Origin: Exiguobacterium sp. J17977
Lineage (GTDB): Bacteria > Bacillota > Bacilli > Exiguobacteriales > Exiguobacteriaceae
Direction of reading: 5' to 3'
Assembly: GCF_018616375.1 (NCBI RefSeq)
Contig: NZ_JAEQBB010000005.1
Span: forward strand, 172,628 to 236,627
DNA: 64,000 nt
Shown: piece by piece, positions 42,118 to 51,395 of the stretch
Position numbering within the stretch: position 1 is the first letter of the stretch
How the letters are laid out: every line of letters begins with the position of its first letter
Position numbers and translations under genes: made by a program
Notes under the pieces: generated by a model
Seen by the model: the letters and a program-made list of their open reading frames with translations, nothing else
Database searches by the model: none
What the model was told of the DNA's origin: nothing

Positions 42118-42304
42118 CTTGTTTAAGCACTTTTTTCAATCGCTTATCAAAGTCACGGCGCGGCATGAGTACGCTCGCCCCGCATCCTTGACACTTGATG
42201 CGAATGTCCATCCCGACCCGCGTCACTTGCCAACGGTTCGTCTGACAAGCGTGCGGTTTCTTCATTTCTACAAAATCGTTCAACTCATACGATTTAGCCT
42301 GCAT
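42101..42304 (-). CDS. DUF951 family small protein
   Basis: A 67-residue protein (YELNDFVEMKKPHACQTNRWQVTRVGMDIRIKCQGC...). It has the family signature: Cys-Gln in HACQTN and a CQGCG pair that may bind zinc, then MPRRDFDKRLKKV. DUF951 proteins (YyzM type) lie next to mscS and ychF in many Bacilli; the function is unknown, though the fold is SH3-like. The start overlaps the mscS end by 11 bases, so it is translationally coupled. Confidence 0.88.
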   Translation of the reverse strand: MQAKSYELNDFVEMKKPHACQTNRWQVTRVGMDIRIKCQGCGASVLMPRRDFDKRLKKVLKQENAAE

Positions 42305-43232
42305 TTTCGGGCGCTCCTTTAGTCGATGTGGTTGGCGGCATCATGACAGTCCGCGGATACGGGATTTCGATTCCGCGCTCGTCTAATCCAGCCTTCAACT
42401 CTTTATGCAAAATCCGACCGGCCGCAAAGTGTTGCGTCGGCGGAACTTCGGCCATGAGACGATAGACGACTTCTGATGGCCCGAGCGACTGCACTCCGGC
42501 AAGCGTGATCGGTTCGATGAACAAGTCGTGATATTTCTCCTCGACCGTCTTCGCAATCTCTTTCAACGCCTGCTCGACTTTAGCCATGTCTTCTTCATAG
42601 GCGACACCGATATCGACGACCGCGACGCTGTTCTCGAGCGAGTAGTTCGTCACTTGCATGATCTGTCCGTTCGGGATGATCGTCACTTGTCCGTTCAACC
42701 CTTTTAACTTCGTCGTCCGAATCCCGACTTCGATGACGGTGCCGTCGACTTGTTGATTTAAATTGACGTAATCCCCGTTCTTATACTGGTTCTCAAAGAT
42801 GATGAACGCGCCTGTGATGACGTCCTTCACCAAGTTTTGTGCGCCGAACGAGATGGCCAGACCGGCGACCCCGGCCGATGCGATCAAACCGGCGATATTG
42901 ACGCCGAACTGTCCGAGCACCGTCAAAATCATAATCAGACCAAGCACGTAACGAATCGTGTTTTGGGCCAATTTTGACAGCGTCTCATTTTGCCGCTGCG
43001 TCACAATATCGTGCTCTTTAATTTTACGCAGTGCGAACACGCGTTGGACCATCGACGTCAAAATGCGGGACGCCACATAAAGCGCCAAGATGATGAGTGC
43101 GACACCGGTCAATTTGATACCGAGACCGATCCACATCTCCGTGTCTTGGAAATAGGCGACGAACCGATTGACACTATCCATCGTTTCGTCGGCCACCGTA
43201 CTTAAGTTTGTATCTGTATTTTGTGAAGCCAT
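42294..43232 (-). CDS. mscS: Small-conductance mechanosensitive channel MscS
   Basis: A 312-residue channel. TM helices lie at about 36-60 and 85-112. The pore helix TM3 is rich in Gly/Ala (AGLIASAGVAGLAISFGAQNLVKDVITG). The cytoplasmic beta and alpha/beta domains follow (YVNLNQQVDGTVIEVGIRTTKLKGLNGQVTIIPNG). It opens on hypo-osmotic shock to release solutes. A long charged N-terminus precedes TM1. It is transcribed towards DUF951 and ychF, as in Bacillus. Confidence 0.94.
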   Translation of the reverse strand: MASQNTDTNLSTVADETMDSVNRFVAYFQDTEMWIGLGIKLTGVALIILALYVASRILTSMVQRVFALRKIKEHDIVTQRQNETLSKLAQNTIRYVLGLIMILTVLGQFGVNIAGLIASAGVAGLAISFGAQNLVKDVITGAFIIFENQYKNGDYVNLNQQVDGTVIEVGIRTTKLKGLNGQVTIIPNGQIMQVTNYSLENSVAVVDIGVAYEEDMAKVEQALKEIAKTVEEKYHDLFIEPITLAGVQSLGPSEVVYRLMAEVPPTQHFAAGRILHKELKAGLDERGIEIPYPRTVMMPPTTSTKGAPENAG

Positions 43233-43401
43233 GTTGTCACCTCTAGCGTTATAGATTCTAACCCATCAAACCATAATTGACGACTTTTCTCAAACCCTAC
43301 ATCCGGACGTTATAAGTTTCGGTGTTCCGGGAATGGGATAATACGGTTTCATTCCGCAATTGCAACTAGACGCAGGCAGCTTAGAAGAGAGGATGAGATT
43401 C

Positions 43402-44028
43402 ATGCCGTTTCGCCTAAAACCTCATAAACCATACTCTTTCTTCATCGAACATACTGAACGGAGTGGATCCAAGCTCTTTGCCGATCAACTGCATGATCAG
43501 TTGGCAAAGGAGACGCATCGTCCGATCGTCCTCGTTTGTATCGGCTCCGACCGTTCCACCGGTGACTCGCTCGGACCGCTCGTCGGCACGTTCCTTGAGG
43601 AGCGCTTTGTCCGCAATATCCATGTGTACGGCACGTTGACAAAACCGGTCCATGCGCTGAACCTTGTCGAGACGCTCCATGAGATTCAGACACGCTTCCA
43701 TCGTCCACTCATCATCGCCATCGACGCTTGTCTCGGTCGCTTGTCGAGTGTCGGCTATATCTTCTTCTCAGAGGGACCGCTCGCGCCCGGTGCCGGTGTC
43801 CAAAAAGAGCTTCCTTCGGTCGGCGAATATAACATCAAAGCCGTCGTCAACGTGAGCGGCTTCATGGAGATGATGATTTTGCAAAACACGCGCCTTCACC
43901 TCGTCTATGAGCTGGCCCGTTTCATCACCGACGGGTTCGTCGAGTTCGACTTACGCATCGGGCGGCTCCATCAAGAAGAGGCGGCCATCACCCGGCTTCG
44001 TCAATCTCGCGACGAATCGAAATCTTGA
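43402..44028 (+). CDS. yyaC: YyaC family (DUF1256) putative protease
   Basis: A 208-residue protein with VLVCIGSDRSTGDSLGPLVGTFL, the hallmark of YyaC/DUF1256. That family is related to the germination protease GPR and hydrogenase maturation proteases. Asp residues in GSDRSTGDS and IAIDACLG are likely metal or catalytic residues. In sporeformers it is a sporulation-linked gene; Exiguobacterium is regarded as non-sporing, so the role here is unclear. The ATG at 43402 lies nine bases after AGAGG; two upstream starts are less well placed. Its end overlaps the convergent parB by 28 bases. Confidence 0.85.
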   Translation: MPFRLKPHKPYSFFIEHTERSGSKLFADQLHDQLAKETHRPIVLVCIGSDRSTGDSLGPLVGTFLEERFVRNIHVYGTLTKPVHALNLVETLHEIQTRFHRPLIIAIDACLGRLSSVGYIFFSEGPLAPGAGVQKELPSVGEYNIKAVVNVSGFMEMMILQNTRLHLVYELARFITDGFVEFDLRIGRLHQEEAAITRLRQSRDESKS

Positions 44029-44786
44029 GGCGATAAAAGCGTCAACAGATGCTCCAAATCGTCTTGTGAGAAATACTTCAGTTCGAGGACGCCCCCTTTT
44101 CGACGCGGGCGAATCGATACATCCATTTGAAGACGTTCCGCTAGCACCGCCTCGACGGCTTCGACGTCGGCGTTCGAGCGTTTGAGCGTCTTTTTTTCGA
44201 TGCGCTCTTTTTGTAAATAGCGCTCGAGCCGACGGACCGTCCATTGCTCGGCGATGACGCGACGGGCGATTTGTTCCATCGCCTGCACTGATTTCATGCC
44301 CGTAATCGCCCGGGCGTGGCCCATGGTCAGCTCGCCGACCATGACCGCATGCTGGACCGCGCTCGGCAACCGGAGCAGTCTCAGGCTGTTCGTCACGTGG
44401 CTCCGACTCTTCCCGACGCGTTCGGCGAGCTGTTGCTGGGTCAATCCAAGCGTCTGCATCAACTGTTCGTAGGCGAGCGCTTCTTCGATCGCGTTCAAGT
44501 CGGCACGTTGAATGTTCTCAATCAAGGCGAGTTCCATGACGCGATCCGAGTCGGCCGTGACAATCAATGCCGGGATATCCGTCTTGCCGGCCAATTGCGC
44601 GGCTTGGAACCGGCGCTCTCCGGCGATGATTTCATAAAACCCGCTCGCTTTGCGGACGACGATCGGTTGTAACACGCCGTAACGCTCAATCGACTGTCGG
44701 AGTTCGTCTAGCTTTTCTGGTTCGAACTGCTTGCGGGGCTGGTTCGGGTTTGGACGAATGTGTTTAATCGGTAACCGTTCCATCAT
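44001..44786 (-). CDS. parB: Chromosome partitioning protein ParB (Spo0J)
   Basis: A 261-residue ParB. The N-terminal CTP-binding domain has IRPNPNQPRKQFE, GERRFQAA and LIENIQRADLNAIEEA. A central helix-turn-helix (LTQQQLAERVGKSRSHVTNSLRLLRLP) reads parS, and a C-terminal dimerisation domain follows. It loads onto parS and recruits condensin. In Bacillus parA (soj) lies between parB and noc; here noc is the next gene and no parA is present in the window. It is convergent with and overlaps yyaC. Confidence 0.93.
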   Translation of the reverse strand: MMERLPIKHIRPNPNQPRKQFEPEKLDELRQSIERYGVLQPIVVRKASGFYEIIAGERRFQAAQLAGKTDIPALIVTADSDRVMELALIENIQRADLNAIEEALAYEQLMQTLGLTQQQLAERVGKSRSHVTNSLRLLRLPSAVQHAVMVGELTMGHARAITGMKSVQAMEQIARRVIAEQWTVRRLERYLQKERIEKKTLKRSNADVEAVEAVLAERLQMDVSIRPRRKGGVLELKYFSQDDLEHLLTLLSPQDFDSSRD

Positions 44787-44814
44787 GATTCCTCCATTCC
44801 TGCTGACTGATAGC

Positions 44815-44853
44815 TATAAAAAAAGCACAGGCTCACTTTTGTGGCCGTGCTTT
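44815..44853 (-). terminator. Terminator of noc
   Basis: AAAGCAC/GTGCTTT with inner GG/CC pairs around a 13-base loop, then a T7 run on the minus strand. It overlaps the noc stop codon and separates noc from parB, so parB probably has its own promoter. Confidence 0.8.
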
Positions 44854-45711
44854 CGGGATTCGAATCCGAATTTCAACAAATTCGTCTTCTTCGACTTCCT
44901 CGGTCTGGACTTCAATCCCGGACTTCCCGATCAAACTGACCGAGTCCCGGATTGTATTAAGGGCGATTCGCGTATCTCTGGCGAAACTTTTCGTCCGACG
45001 GCGCTGCTTTTTCGGTTTCCGCTTCTCTTCTTCAATCGGTGTCGTCAAGAAGGCGACGCGTTCTTCCGTCTCTTTGACGTTGAAGTCCTGTTCTAAAATC
45101 TCCATGAGCACTTGGAGCTGCAGGCCTTCCTCTTTTAACGGCAAGAGCGCCCGAGCGTGACGTTCATTGATTTGGCGGTCACGCAAACATTGCTTGACGT
45201 CGTTCGGCAATTTCAACAAGCGTAGTTTATTGGCAATCGTCGACTGGCTCTTCCCGAGACTCTTCGCGAGCGCGTCTTGCGTCAGACCTTTCATGGCGAG
45301 CAGACGGCCGTATGCCTCCGCTTCCTCAATCGGACTGAGCTGTTCCCGCTGCAAATTCTCAATCAAGGCTAAAGCGGCAGTCGTATCGTCATCCATGTCC
45401 CGAACGATGGCCGGAATGACAGACCATCCAAGCGATTTGACGGCGCGGAAGCGGCGTTCCCCTGCGATAATCTCGTAGCGCCCCTCTTCTGCTTTCCGAA
45501 CGACGATCGGTTGCAAGAGACCATGCTCGTCAATCGTAACGGCCAATTCTTCAATTTTAGCCGGCTCGAATACTTTACGCGGTTGATAACGGTTCGGGAG
45601 AAGCAACGATAACGCGATTTCTTGAACCGCATCATTCGGTTTGACCTCTGCGATTTCTGTAACCGCCACTTCTGGACGACTTCCGAACAGTTTAGCAAAT
45701 GTTTTCTTCAA
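44833..45711 (-). CDS. noc: Nucleoid occlusion protein Noc
   Basis: A 292-residue ParB paralogue. The TTG start at 45711 follows GAGGGGTG by six bases. It gives the N-terminus MKKTFAKLFGS, the short amphipathic membrane-binding helix typical of Noc. Next come the CTP-binding domain (LLPNRYQPRKVFE, GERRFRAVKSLGW, IENLQREQLSPIEEAEAY), the helix-turn-helix (LTQDALAKSLGKSQSTIANKLRLLKLP) and a basic linker. Noc spreads from its sites (see 41970) and blocks septum formation over the nucleoid. The longer frame to 45750 lacks a ribosome site. Confidence 0.9.
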   Translation of the reverse strand: MKKTFAKLFGSRPEVAVTEIAEVKPNDAVQEIALSLLLPNRYQPRKVFEPAKIEELAVTIDEHGLLQPIVVRKAEEGRYEIIAGERRFRAVKSLGWSVIPAIVRDMDDDTTAALALIENLQREQLSPIEEAEAYGRLLAMKGLTQDALAKSLGKSQSTIANKLRLLKLPNDVKQCLRDRQINERHARALLPLKEEGLQLQVLMEILEQDFNVKETEERVAFLTTPIEEEKRKPKKQRRRTKSFARDTRIALNTIRDSVSLIGKSGIEVQTEEVEEDEFVEIRIRIPKARPQK

Positions 45712-45730
45712 CGTCGGCACCCCTCTATGT

Positions 45731-45765
45731 AAAAAATAAGCAGATTCCACTACCGGAATCTGCTT
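45731..45765 (-). terminator. Terminator of the mnmE-mnmG-rsmG operon
   Basis: AAGCAGATTCC and GGAATCTGCTT form an 11-bp perfect stem around a 6-base loop, then TATTTTTT on the minus strand. It lies between rsmG and noc, adjacent to a parS site. Confidence 0.88.
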
Positions 45766-45767
45766 TT

Positions 45768-45783
45768 AGTTTCACGTGAAACA
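45768..45783. promoter_or_regulatory. parS site (15/16)
   Basis: AGTTTCACGTGAAACA differs from the parS consensus TGTTTCACGTGAAACA only at the first base (second and later bases match). It lies between rsmG and noc, about 1 kb from parB, and is a loading site for ParB. Confidence 0.88.
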
Positions 45784-45790
45784 CGATTGC

Positions 45791-46507
45791 TCAGATTAGC
45801 GGCTCTTTCGCCGGGGTACCCGCTTTACGTGGATATTTCCCAGGCGTTTTTCGTAATTTATCTACAATTACGATATTACGCTCACTCATCTCTCCTGGCA
45901 ATAGGAACTGGTGTGTCGTTTTTACTTTCCCACCGAGCACGGCCAAGGCGTTTTTCGCGTCGACCAGCTCGTCGGAAACTTTCGCCGCTTTGAGCGCTAC
46001 GAACGTTCCGCCGACTTTTGCGAGCGGTAAACAGTACTCGGCGAGCACCGTCATCCGGGCAACCGCACGGGCGGTTACGACATCAAATTGCTCACGAAAT
46101 TTTTTATTTTTTCCAAACTCTTCGGCGCGTCCATGATGGAACGCGACACCTTCTAACCCGAGCGCGAGCGCGAGTTCGTTCAAGAACGTGATTCGCTTGT
46201 TGAGCGAGTCGATAATCGTCACGTGAAGGTGCGGGAATAGAATTTTGAGCGGCAAGCTCGGGAATCCAGCCCCGGCACCGACGTCACAGACGGTTTCGAC
46301 GTTTGTGAAATCGAAATGGAACGACGCGCTGAGCGAATCATAGAAATGCTTCAAATACACTTCTTCCTTGTCCGTGATCGCCGTCAAATTCATCTTTTCA
46401 TTCCACTCGACGAGCATCTCGAAATAGCGTTCAAATTGAGCGAGTTGCTTCTCGCTCAATTCAAATCCTTCTGCCTGCAACGCCTCAATAAATTGGGATT
46501 GGTTCAT
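45791..46507 (-). CDS. rsmG: 16S rRNA G527 N7-methyltransferase RsmG
   Basis: A 238-residue methyltransferase. The SAM-binding loop is [20 protein letters not shown] (about 68-87), preceded by [28 protein letters not shown], the GidB signature. Other marks are VTARAVARM and VALKAAK. It methylates G527 of 16S rRNA; loss gives low-level streptomycin resistance. The ATG at 46507 follows GGAG and lies four bases after the mnmG stop; the longer frame to 46552 overlaps mnmG. Confidence 0.96.
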   Translation of the reverse strand: MNQSQFIEALQAEGFELSEKQLAQFERYFEMLVEWNEKMNLTAITDKEEVYLKHFYDSLSASFHFDFTNVETVCDVGAGAGFPSLPLKILFPHLHVTIIDSLNKRITFLNELALALGLEGVAFHHGRAEEFGKNKKFREQFDVVTARAVARMTVLAEYCLPLAKVGGTFVALKAAKVSDELVDAKNALAVLGGKVKTTHQFLLPGEMSERNIVIVDKLRKTPGKYPRKAGTPAKEPLI

Positions 46508-46511
46508 CGTT

Positions 46512-48398
46512 TCACTCCACTGTCGCGTATTGTCCTTGCTCGATATAGACAAGAAGGATCGAGACGTCCGCCGGATTTACCCCGGAAATACGTGACGCTT
46601 GTCCAATCGAGAGCGGACGAACTTGTTTTAGTTTTTGTTTCGCTTCCGTCGCAAGACCACCGATTGCATCGTAATCGAGTTTCTCTGGAATCCGTTTTTC
46701 TTCCATCCGACGCATCTTCTCGACTTGCTCGAGCTGCTTCGAGATGTAGCCTTCGTATTTCACTTGAATCTCGACTTGCTCCGCCACTTCGAACGGCACT
46801 TCGATCGGAGCCGGTGCAATGCGCATGAGCGTCGCATACGTCACTTCAGGACGCTTCAAGAGGATGCTGGCATGCGTCGCTTCTTTGAGCGGGTTCGCGC
46901 CGACTTCTTCGAGCACAGCGTTCACGTCAACTGACGGTTTGATGACGAGTCCATTCAGACGCTTCACTTCTGCCGCAATCGCAACCCGCTTGTCTTCCAG
47001 GTGGGCATGACGCTCCGGTGACAATAGACCGACTTCGTGACCGATATCGCTCAAGCGAAGGTCCGCATTGTCGTGACGCAAGAGCAAGCGATATTCGGCA
47101 CGTGATGTGAGCAAACGATAAGGCTCGTTCGTCCCTTTCGTCACGAGGTCGTCAATCAAGACACCGATATACGCCTGTGAGCGGTCCAAGATGACCGGCT
47201 CTTTGCCGAGCACTTGGCATGCGGCGTTGATTCCGGCCATGATGCCTTGTCCGGCAGCTTCTTCATAGCCGCTCGTCCCGTTGATTTGACCTGCCGTGAA
47301 CAATCCGCCGACCGTCTTCGTCTCGAGTGTCGGCCAAAGTTGCGTCGGCACGACCGCATCGTACTCAATCGCATATCCCGGACGCATCATTTCTGAGTTC
47401 TCAAGCCCTGGAATCGTCCGGAGCATTTGATGTTGTACGTCTTCTGGCATACTCGTCGAGAAGCCTTGAACGTAAATCTCTTCCGTATCGCGACCTTCTG
47501 GCTCGAGGAAGATTTGGTGACGCGGTTTATCGTTGAACCGGACGACTTTATCTTCAATCGATGGGCAGTAACGCGGGCCCGTCCCTTTGATGGCGCCTGA
47601 GTACATCGGCGAACGGTGCAAGTTCTCATCGATTAGCTGGTGCGTCCGCTCGCTCGTATATGTGAGCCAGCACGGGATTTGCTCGATCGGATCAAGGTCT
47701 GTCGACGTGTACGAGAAGAGCGACGGATTGTCGTCCCCTGGTTGAATCTCCGTCTTCGAGTAATCAATCGTCTTCCCGTCGATGCGTGGCGGTGTCCCCG
47801 TCTTGAAACGAACGAGTTCGAGCCCGAGCTCTTCTAAATGCTTCGACAATTCGACAGAAGGCATCTGGTTGTTCGGACCGCTCTCATACGACAATTCGCC
47901 GATGATGATTTGACCGCGCATGAACGTACCGGTCGTGACGATGACCGCTTTCGAGCGGTACTCCGAACCCGTATTCGTGACGACGCCGGCGACTTTCCCG
48001 TCTTCGATGAGAAGTCGTTCGACGAGCGCTTGACGAAGCAATAGGTTCGGTTCGTCTTCAAGCACTTTCTTCATGTGATTTTGATATTGGAATTTGTCCG
48101 CTTGCGCCCGTAATGCACGCACTGCTGGACCTTTCGATGTGTTGAGCATCTTCATTTGAATGTACGTCGCATCAATCGCCTTCGCCATTTCGCCGCCGAG
48201 GGCATCGATTTCGCGAACGACGATCCCTTTCGCGGGACCGCCGATCGATGGGTTGCAGTACATGAATCCGACCATATCCGGATTCATCGTGAGCATCGCC
48301 GTTTTCGCGCCCATACGCGCCGAAGCCAGTGCGGCCTCGATTCCCGCATGACCGGCTCCAATGACGATGACATCAAACTCGCCTGCCGTGTAAGCCAT
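46512..48398 (-). CDS. mnmG: tRNA uridine-34 carboxymethylaminomethyl enzyme MnmG
   Basis: A 628-residue FAD protein. The N-terminal dinucleotide fold is [16 protein letters not shown] (about 10-25). Signatures are [21 protein letters not shown] and [20 protein letters not shown]. The C-terminal helical domain binds MnmE. With MnmE it installs the cmnm5 group at wobble U34 of several tRNAs, using methylene-THF. It sits between mnmE and rsmG, the usual order. Confidence 0.97.
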   Translation of the reverse strand: MAYTAGEFDVIVIGAGHAGIEAALASARMGAKTAMLTMNPDMVGFMYCNPSIGGPAKGIVVREIDALGGEMAKAIDATYIQMKMLNTSKGPAVRALRAQADKFQYQNHMKKVLEDEPNLLLRQALVERLLIEDGKVAGVVTNTGSEYRSKAVIVTTGTFMRGQIIIGELSYESGPNNQMPSVELSKHLEELGLELVRFKTGTPPRIDGKTIDYSKTEIQPGDDNPSLFSYTSTDLDPIEQIPCWLTYTSERTHQLIDENLHRSPMYSGAIKGTGPRYCPSIEDKVVRFNDKPRHQIFLEPEGRDTEEIYVQGFSTSMPEDVQHQMLRTIPGLENSEMMRPGYAIEYDAVVPTQLWPTLETKTVGGLFTAGQINGTSGYEEAAGQGIMAGINAACQVLGKEPVILDRSQAYIGVLIDDLVTKGTNEPYRLLTSRAEYRLLLRHDNADLRLSDIGHEVGLLSPERHAHLEDKRVAIAAEVKRLNGLVIKPSVDVNAVLEEVGANPLKEATHASILLKRPEVTYATLMRIAPAPIEVPFEVAEQVEIQVKYEGYISKQLEQVEKMRRMEEKRIPEKLDYDAIGGLATEAKQKLKQVRPLSIGQASRISGVNPADVSILLVYIEQGQYATVE

Positions 48399-48413
48399 AG
48401 TTGTTCCTCCTTA

Positions 48414-49796
48414 TTATTTCCCAAGACAAAACTGTGAAAAGAGTTGATCAATCAAACTTTCTTGAACGGTATCCCCGTTGATTTCGCCGAGCGTATCCCA
48501 CGCCCGCCGTAAATCGATTTGGACCATATCGATCGGTAAATTCATGGCGGCACTTCCAAGCGCCTCCTCGATCTGTTCGATTGTCCGTTTGATGAGTTGA
48601 ATGTGTCGTGCGTTCGAGATATATGTCATATCCTGTGATTCGACGCCTTTGGCGAAGAACAAGTTCGAGATCGCCTTCTCCAATGCATCGATTCCCTCTT
48701 CTAATAAGAGAGACGTCGCCACAATCGGGCGACCTGCCGCTAGTTTCTCCAGCTTAGAAGAATCCATACTTTGTGGCAAGTCCGTCTTATTGATGATAAT
48801 GATGGCATTCATACCAGCGATCGCCTCAAACAAGGCCTCATCCTCGACAGTCAGACCTTCGTGCCCGTTCAAGACGAGCAAAATCAAGTCAGCGCCCGCG
48901 AGCGCCTTGCGCGATTTCTCGACACCAATCCGCTCGACGATATCTTCCGTCTCCCGAATCCCTGCCGTATCAATCAATTTGAGTGGAACGCCTTTGACGT
49001 TCACGTACTCTTCAATCGTATCGCGCGTCGTTCCGGCGATTTCCGTGACGATCGCTTTCGTCTCTTGTACGAGCGTGTTCATGAGCGAAGATTTGCCGAC
49101 GTTCGGCCGACCGATAATCGCTGTCGCCAGCCCTTCTCGTAAAATCTTTCCTTGTCGCGCCGTCTCAAGCAACTGCTCGAGCACGCGTTTCACTTCGCCC
49201 GCCTTGTCTTCGACAATGGCCTGGGTCATCTCTTCGGCGTCGTATTCCGGATAGTCGATATTGACCTCGACCGCCGCAATCGTCTCAAGCAATAGTTGAC
49301 GCAACTCGCGGACGAGCCGTGACAAACGTCCTTCCATCTGAGACATGGCAACGTTCATGGCCCGATCCGTTTTGGCACGAATCAAATCCATGACGGCCTC
49401 GGCTTGCGACAAATCGATTCGTCCATTCAAAAAGGCGCGTTTCGTGAACTCGCCCGGTTCTGCCAAGCGGATGTCCGGTTGTTCAAGAATCAGTTCGAGG
49501 ACACGATTGACCGCGACGATTCCCCCGTGGCAATTGATTTCGACGACGTCTTCTCGCGTGAACGTCTTCGGTGCGCGCATGATGCTCACCATGACTTCAT
49601 CGACGACCTCGTCCGTGCCAGGACGTTTCAATTTTCCGTAATGGATCGTATGTGACTCTACTTTCGTCAAATCTTTTCCCGAAAACACACGGCCCACCGT
49701 CTCGACGGCGCGGTCACCGGACAAGCGGACGATTCCGATTGCCCCTTCACCCATCGGCGTCGAAATCGCCGTAATCGTGTCAAACTCTAGCATCAT
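48414..49796 (-). CDS. mnmE: tRNA modification GTPase MnmE
   Basis: A 460-residue protein. The N-terminal THF-binding domain (about 1-120) has [22 protein letters not shown] and HGG. A helical domain carries an inserted G domain (about 220-380): [24 protein letters not shown]. The C-terminus is FCLGK, the CxGK motif whose Cys is important for modification. Two adjacent ATGs follow GGGAGGG; the second (49793) is equally possible. It is the first gene of mnmE-mnmG-rsmG. Confidence 0.97.
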   Translation of the reverse strand: MMLEFDTITAISTPMGEGAIGIVRLSGDRAVETVGRVFSGKDLTKVESHTIHYGKLKRPGTDEVVDEVMVSIMRAPKTFTREDVVEINCHGGIVAVNRVLELILEQPDIRLAEPGEFTKRAFLNGRIDLSQAEAVMDLIRAKTDRAMNVAMSQMEGRLSRLVRELRQLLLETIAAVEVNIDYPEYDAEEMTQAIVEDKAGEVKRVLEQLLETARQGKILREGLATAIIGRPNVGKSSLMNTLVQETKAIVTEIAGTTRDTIEEYVNVKGVPLKLIDTAGIRETEDIVERIGVEKSRKALAGADLILLVLNGHEGLTVEDEALFEAIAGMNAIIIINKTDLPQSMDSSKLEKLAAGRPIVATSLLLEEGIDALEKAISNLFFAKGVESQDMTYISNARHIQLIKRTIEQIEEALGSAAMNLPIDMVQIDLRRAWDTLGEINGDTVQESLIDQLFSQFCLGK

Positions 49797-49963
49797 CTTT
49801 CCCTCCCATACTTCTTACTACTTCCTCTATCTTATGCATAACGCACCTACTATACACGATATTTGTCTCGAACGAAAGCGTCCGACCTCTCGAGCCACGG
49901 TTGCATTTTAAGGAATTACTTTAGTACAATAAAGGAATATATTTCCATGAAGGACGTGATGAA

Positions 49964-50716
49964 ATGCGACAGCAAGATGCCATCGCCACATTGACCGACA
50001 GCCTCATCTCCGATACGGACGTGCAGGCCATTTTCTTGAAAGGATCGTTCGGACGCGGCGAAGCGGACGAGCATTCCGACGTCGACTTGTACGTCATGGT
50101 CGCCCCTGACAGCCTGAATGCGTTCTTGGCGCGCCGCCGTAACCATCTGGCCACATATCGCCCGATTCTGCTCGAGGACGAAATCAATATTGTGGCCCCG
50201 CAACTGATTATCGTCTACGATGATTTCTTGCATCTCGACTTCTTCACGGTGACAGCGGACACGTTGAATCATCAAGACATGATCACGGTACTGTATGATC
50301 CGGAACGACGGCTCCAACATCACTCGAGCTCGCTCGCCCTATCGGCTACAGACTTGAGCGGGCACGTATTCGATGCGATTTGGTTCTTTTTCCAATATAC
50401 GAAAGCGCGCGACCGAGGCAATGACATTTGGGCGGTCGAGATGCTACGGCAAGGAATGAGCCATTTCGCTTACACGCTCGCTGCCCATCATGAACCAGTG
50501 CGCGCCGCGCTCGGGTTGAAAGACGTGGCCGCCCGGCAGCGGATTGAAATCCGGACGTTTTATGAAGTGTTGACACCCGATCATCATGCGACAGCCGCTC
50601 GCTGGTATATCTCCCGTCTCGAAGCCGAGCGTCCCTTCTTCGAGACGACCGCCTCGTTCGAAGTGATTCGTCCGTTTTTCGAAAGCCTCGTTGCACGTGA
50701 AAAAAGCCGCTCCTAA
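49964..50716 (+). CDS. Nucleotidyltransferase-domain protein
   Basis: A 250-residue protein. The N-terminal Pol-beta-type nucleotidyltransferase motif is FLKGSFGRGEADEHSDVDLYVM (about 24-45), where the two Asp of DVD bind metal. A third acidic residue is likely in LHLDFFTV. The C-terminal half is helical, as in aminoglycoside nucleotidyltransferases (ANT) and related proteins. It probably adds a nucleotide to a small molecule or a protein; resistance to a drug cannot be claimed from this. It stands alone on the plus strand in a place where most Bacilli have jag on the other strand. Confidence 0.8.
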   Translation: MRQQDAIATLTDSLISDTDVQAIFLKGSFGRGEADEHSDVDLYVMVAPDSLNAFLARRRNHLATYRPILLEDEINIVAPQLIIVYDDFLHLDFFTVTADTLNHQDMITVLYDPERRLQHHSSSLALSATDLSGHVFDAIWFFFQYTKARDRGNDIWAVEMLRQGMSHFAYTLAAHHEPVRAALGLKDVAARQRIEIRTFYEVLTPDHHATAARWYISRLEAERPFFETTASFEVIRPFFESLVAREKSRS

Positions 50717-50729
50717 TGTGAGCGGCTTT
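50703..50729. terminator. Bidirectional terminator
   Basis: AAAGCCGCTC and GAGCGGCTTT form a 10-bp stem around CTAATGT with A- and T-rich arms. It lies between the convergent nucleotidyltransferase and DUF308 genes and overlaps the former's stop codon. Confidence 0.85.
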
Positions 50730-50732
50730 CGT

Positions 50733-51275
50733 TTATGCTTGTTGACGTCTCGAGGAGCGGAGTGTGAAGTAGAGTACCCATTCGACGACCCCGACGGCGA
50801 TGAGAAAACCGCCGAACAATTGGAACAAGACGAGCAGGCTGTCAAACGGGTTCGCCAACATGAGTAACCCGATTCCAATCCATAACAGACTGCTCAACAT
50901 GAAGTACATCCACCGATTGGCGATGGTCCGGCGAAATCCAACGGCTTGAATCAATCGAATGATGCCACCGAACAAAAACAGGACACCGATAAAAATCGGG
51001 AGCAGGCTCGCCAACGTTTCGGCGAAGAAAAAGACGATCAAAGCGATCAAGAGATAGATGATTCCCATAAAGAAACCGGCTGGTAGACCGTCCCGTTTAT
51101 GCCGCAACCCTTGAACGATGGCGACGAGACCGATGATGGCAAAATAAGCCGCGACCAAATAGACGATCGCATCAAAAAAGACGCGTGGATACAAGATGAT
51201 GAGTAACCCGATCACCACATAAAGCGCCGCTTGAATGAACGTCGACCGTTCCAACCGTTTGATGAGCGTCTCCAT
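50733..51275 (-). CDS. HdeD-like DUF308 membrane protein
   Basis: A 180-residue protein with six hydrophobic helices spaced evenly (about 15-33, 40-58, 70-88, 92-112, 128-146, 150-170). It has the repeated pattern of DUF308/HdeD proteins (AALYVVIGLLIILYPR; LPIFIGVLFLFGGIIRLIQA). The family is linked to acid or envelope stress in some bacteria, but the molecular function is unknown. The ATG at 51275 follows AAAGGGG; the frame is open to 51299. It lies between yidC and the nucleotidyltransferase gene. Confidence 0.85.
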   Translation of the reverse strand: METLIKRLERSTFIQAALYVVIGLLIILYPRVFFDAIVYLVAAYFAIIGLVAIVQGLRHKRDGLPAGFFMGIIYLLIALIVFFFAETLASLLPIFIGVLFLFGGIIRLIQAVGFRRTIANRWMYFMLSSLLWIGIGLLMLANPFDSLLVLFQLFGGFLIAVGVVEWVLYFTLRSSRRQQA

Positions 51276-51355
51276 ATGAAAGACCCCTTTCTGATTCAAC
51301 GATTTCGACCACTGTTTAGTTTATTCCCGGATTTCGGATTGATCTATCCCGAACA

Positions 51356-51390
51356 ACAAAAAAGGCTGTGGATTGGTGATCCACAGCCTT
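51356..51390 (-). terminator. Terminator of yidC
   Basis: AAGGCTGTGGAT and ATCCACAGCCTT form a perfect 12-bp stem around a 5-base loop. T7 follows on the minus strand, five bases after the yidC stop. Confidence 0.92.
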
Positions 51391-51395
51391 AGCGT

